DNA of 56,338 nucleotides from Hyphomicrobium sp. (GTDB lineage Bacteria; Pseudomonadota; Alphaproteobacteria; Rhizobiales; Hyphomicrobiaceae). The notes beneath the pieces are model-generated. The model did not search any database and was not told where the DNA came from. It was given only the letters and a program-made list of their open reading frames with translations. The translations under genes were made by a program, and so were the position numbers. Below are positions 54,978-56,338 of this stretch, piece after piece (position 1 is the first letter of the stretch; the number at the start of each line of letters is the position of its first letter). The stretch is taken from NCBI GenBank assembly GCA_022844105.1, contig JALHMJ010000009.1, positions 2,148 to 58,485 on the forward strand. Reading direction: 5' to 3'.

Positions 54978-55694
54978 TCACCAGGGGATGGGCCGCTTAT
55001 CGCGGAAGAAGCCTCCGGTCGGACCGTCTTCGGGAAGTGTCGCCAGCCAGACGGGCGTTTCAGCGCCGACTTCTACGGGTCGCTCCGCTTCCGCACCTCC
55101 CATGTCGGTCCGCACCCACCCTGGGCAAACGGCATTGACCTTGATGTTGGTACTGGCGAGTTCGGCAGCGGTAATGCGCGTCAGGGCATTGAGAGCGGTC
55201 TTCGACATCCGGTAAGCCGGAAAGCCACTGCGCATGTCGGACAATTGCCCGGCCCCCGACGACAGATTGACGATGCGCCCATAGCCATTGCGTTCCATGA
55301 TCGGCGCCACGGCCTGCGTCAGGCGCAACGGTCCGAGCAAGTTGGTCTCAAAGGTCTGGCGCGCCGTTTCCGCCTTCAGTTCGAACAAACTGGATTTGAA
55401 GCCGCCCGGCCCATCGATCAATATGGCGGCGTTATTGATGAGAATTTCGATGCGACCGTGCCGGCGAACGACTTCCTCCACGGCGGCCGCGACCGAGTTG
55501 CCGTCGGCAATGTCGAGCTGCACGGTTTCAGCGTGCTGGCCGTCATCGCGGATCGCCACCGCCGCCGTCTCACCCTTTGCCAGGTCGCGGGCGCCAATGA
55601 CGATTAGCACGCCCTTGCGCGCCAGCTGTCGGGCAATCTCAAGACCAATGCCGCGATTGCCGCCCGAAATCAGCGCCACCCGGGTGTGTGCCAT
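54978..55694 (-). CDS. SDR family oxidoreductase (carbonyl reductase-like)
   Basis: A 238-residue cytoplasmic NAD(P)-dependent reductase. The N-terminus VALISGGNRGIGLEIARQLA is the glycine motif; an Arg follows the second strand (IVIGARDLAKGE), favouring NADPH. ILINNAA, the catalytic Ser in VNLSSGAGQL, YRMSKTALNAL, and CPGWVRTDMGG complete the pattern of the carbonyl reductase-like group. The ATG at 55694 has GGAG upstream; the longer frame before it is not conserved. The C-terminal segment after 210 (EDGPTGGFFRDKRPIPW) is typical of this subgroup. Substrate unknown. Confidence 0.92.
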   Translation of the reverse strand: MAHTRVALISGGNRGIGLEIARQLARKGVLIVIGARDLAKGETAAVAIRDDGQHAETVQLDIADGNSVAAAVEEVVRRHGRIEILINNAAILIDGPGGFKSSLFELKAETARQTFETNLLGPLRLTQAVAPIMERNGYGRIVNLSSGAGQLSDMRSGFPAYRMSKTALNALTRITAAELASTNIKVNAVCPGWVRTDMGGAEAERPVEVGAETPVWLATLPEDGPTGGFFRDKRPIPW

Positions 55695-55821
55695 ATTTCT
55701 CCGGCCTTCCGTTGCAGCCTCAGCGGCCGCCGCCAGGCTTCGGAGGGTGGTAAACACTTCAACGGGTTTTGCAATTCCCGTTTATTGATCCGCATCAAGA
55801 CTTCGCCGTCAGTCGGTGGGG

Positions 55822-56338
55822 TCAAAACTTGGCGTCCGCGAAAGCAGGCGCGCGGCGCACCGACTCATCTCGGATTGCGGCCATGAATTTCGGCACGTCG
55901 GCAGTCAGCGACTGGCGCACGAGGAACCCGGGGACGAAGGCATTAAATCCGACGCGGGCTTCGTAGGTCACGCGGGTTCCCCCGGTCACGGGCTCGAGCT
56001 TCCATCCGCCGTCAAGATGCTGCAAATCACCAGCGATGAGACGGAACATTATGCTTCGGTTGGGGACGTATTCGGAGCGGAACACGGTTCGCATATCGGG
56101 GAGAAAGCTTGCCCAACTCGCGACCTTATGTTCGCGAATGTCCCAAGACTGCCCGGCTTGGCCCTCGACCACGCGGCAACTCTTGAGCGATGGAAAAACC
56201 TCCGGCGCCTTGGCGCACTCGATCAAGGCGCTGTAGATGGCAGCCGCCGGGGCCGCAACGATCATCGAGGCTCTGACTTCGCCATCAATCTTGCCCGAGC
56301 CCGGCGTGACGCTGACGACGGGTCCGACCGTATCGTTA
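55822..56338 (-). CDS. SRPBCC/coenzyme Q-binding-like protein (5' end beyond the window)
   Basis: A START-like protein with a beta-strand pattern and a central TxFRSEYVPNRSIMFRLIAGDLQHLDGGWKLEPVTGGTRVTYEARVGF segment, typical of polyketide cyclase/COQ10-type lipid-binding proteins. An ATG at 56265 lies in frame, but the frame runs on upstream to the window edge as a plausible N-terminus (VSVTPGSGKIDGEVRAS), so the true start is probably outside the window and the product is longer than 147 residues. Ligand unknown; binding of a hydrophobic ligand is inferred from the family. Confidence 0.8.
   Translation of the reverse strand, partial: NDTVGPVVSVTPGSGKIDGEVRASMIVAAPAAAIYSALIECAKAPEVFPSLKSCRVVEGQAGQSWDIREHKVASWASFLPDMRTVFRSEYVPNRSIMFRLIAGDLQHLDGGWKLEPVTGGTRVTYEARVGFNAFVPGFLVRQSLTADVPKFMAAIRDESVRRAPAFADAKF

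Overview
This is a GC-rich chromosomal window of housekeeping and conserved unknown genes from an alphaproteobacterium. It probably belongs to the Hyphomicrobiales (Rhizobiales). The reasons are a DUF2865 protein, the rpiA-DUF2059-gor order, a class II DAHP synthase, a CimA-type citramalate synthase, an ATM1-type ABC exporter, a MeaB GTPase and a Lys/Ala-rich tail on topoisomerase I. I cannot name a genus. I see no tRNA, rRNA, CRISPR array, phage module or intact insertion sequence. The last gene (SRPBCC family, minus strand) runs off the right edge.

Layout. 0-11 kb: leuA with a candidate leucine-rich leader peptide, a PhzF-family protein, a Nudix protein, a secreted unknown, ilvC, a lipoprotein, and a miaA-ilvB-unknown-ilvN run. 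11-20 kb: a Na/Ca antiporter, a membrane unknown, an ATM1-type ABC exporter, a LysM protein, a LOG-family protein, a membrane M48 protease, an Asp-rich exported protein and a MeaB GTPase. 20-30 kb: a pentapeptide-repeat protein; cimA preceded by a chain of overlapping micro-genes and a GNAT gene; cysS, a DUF2865 protein, gltX and nadE. 30-41 kb: an APC permease, class II DAHP synthase, YceI, SDR, gor, DUF2059, rpiA, gph and topA. 41-56 kb: palindromic repeats, an RlpA-like protein, a CinA N-terminal-like protein, sfsA, an exported msrB-msrA pair, a VOC-membrane fusion, an EF-G-like GTPase, cytochrome c' with cytochrome b561, an aspartate aminotransferase, three small membrane proteins, an SDR and the SRPBCC protein.

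How the genes fit together. Five branched-chain amino acid genes (leuA, ilvC, ilvN, ilvB, cimA) lie within 23 kb on one strand, in at least four transcription units. CimA implies isoleucine synthesis from pyruvate and acetyl-CoA. rpiA and gor link the pentose phosphate pathway to glutathione redox balance. MsrA and MsrB both carry export signals and so form a predicted periplasmic methionine-repair pair. Cytochrome c' and b561 form a likely periplasm/membrane redox pair.

Most interesting items: the leuA leader peptide with a nested hairpin; three micro membrane proteins coupled by ATGA overlaps to a GNAT gene in front of cimA; an exported unknown inserted between ilvB and ilvN; and two palindromic repeat families placed at gene 3' ends. 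No single large undescribed system stands out. The micro-protein chain before cimA is the best candidate for something uncharacterised.
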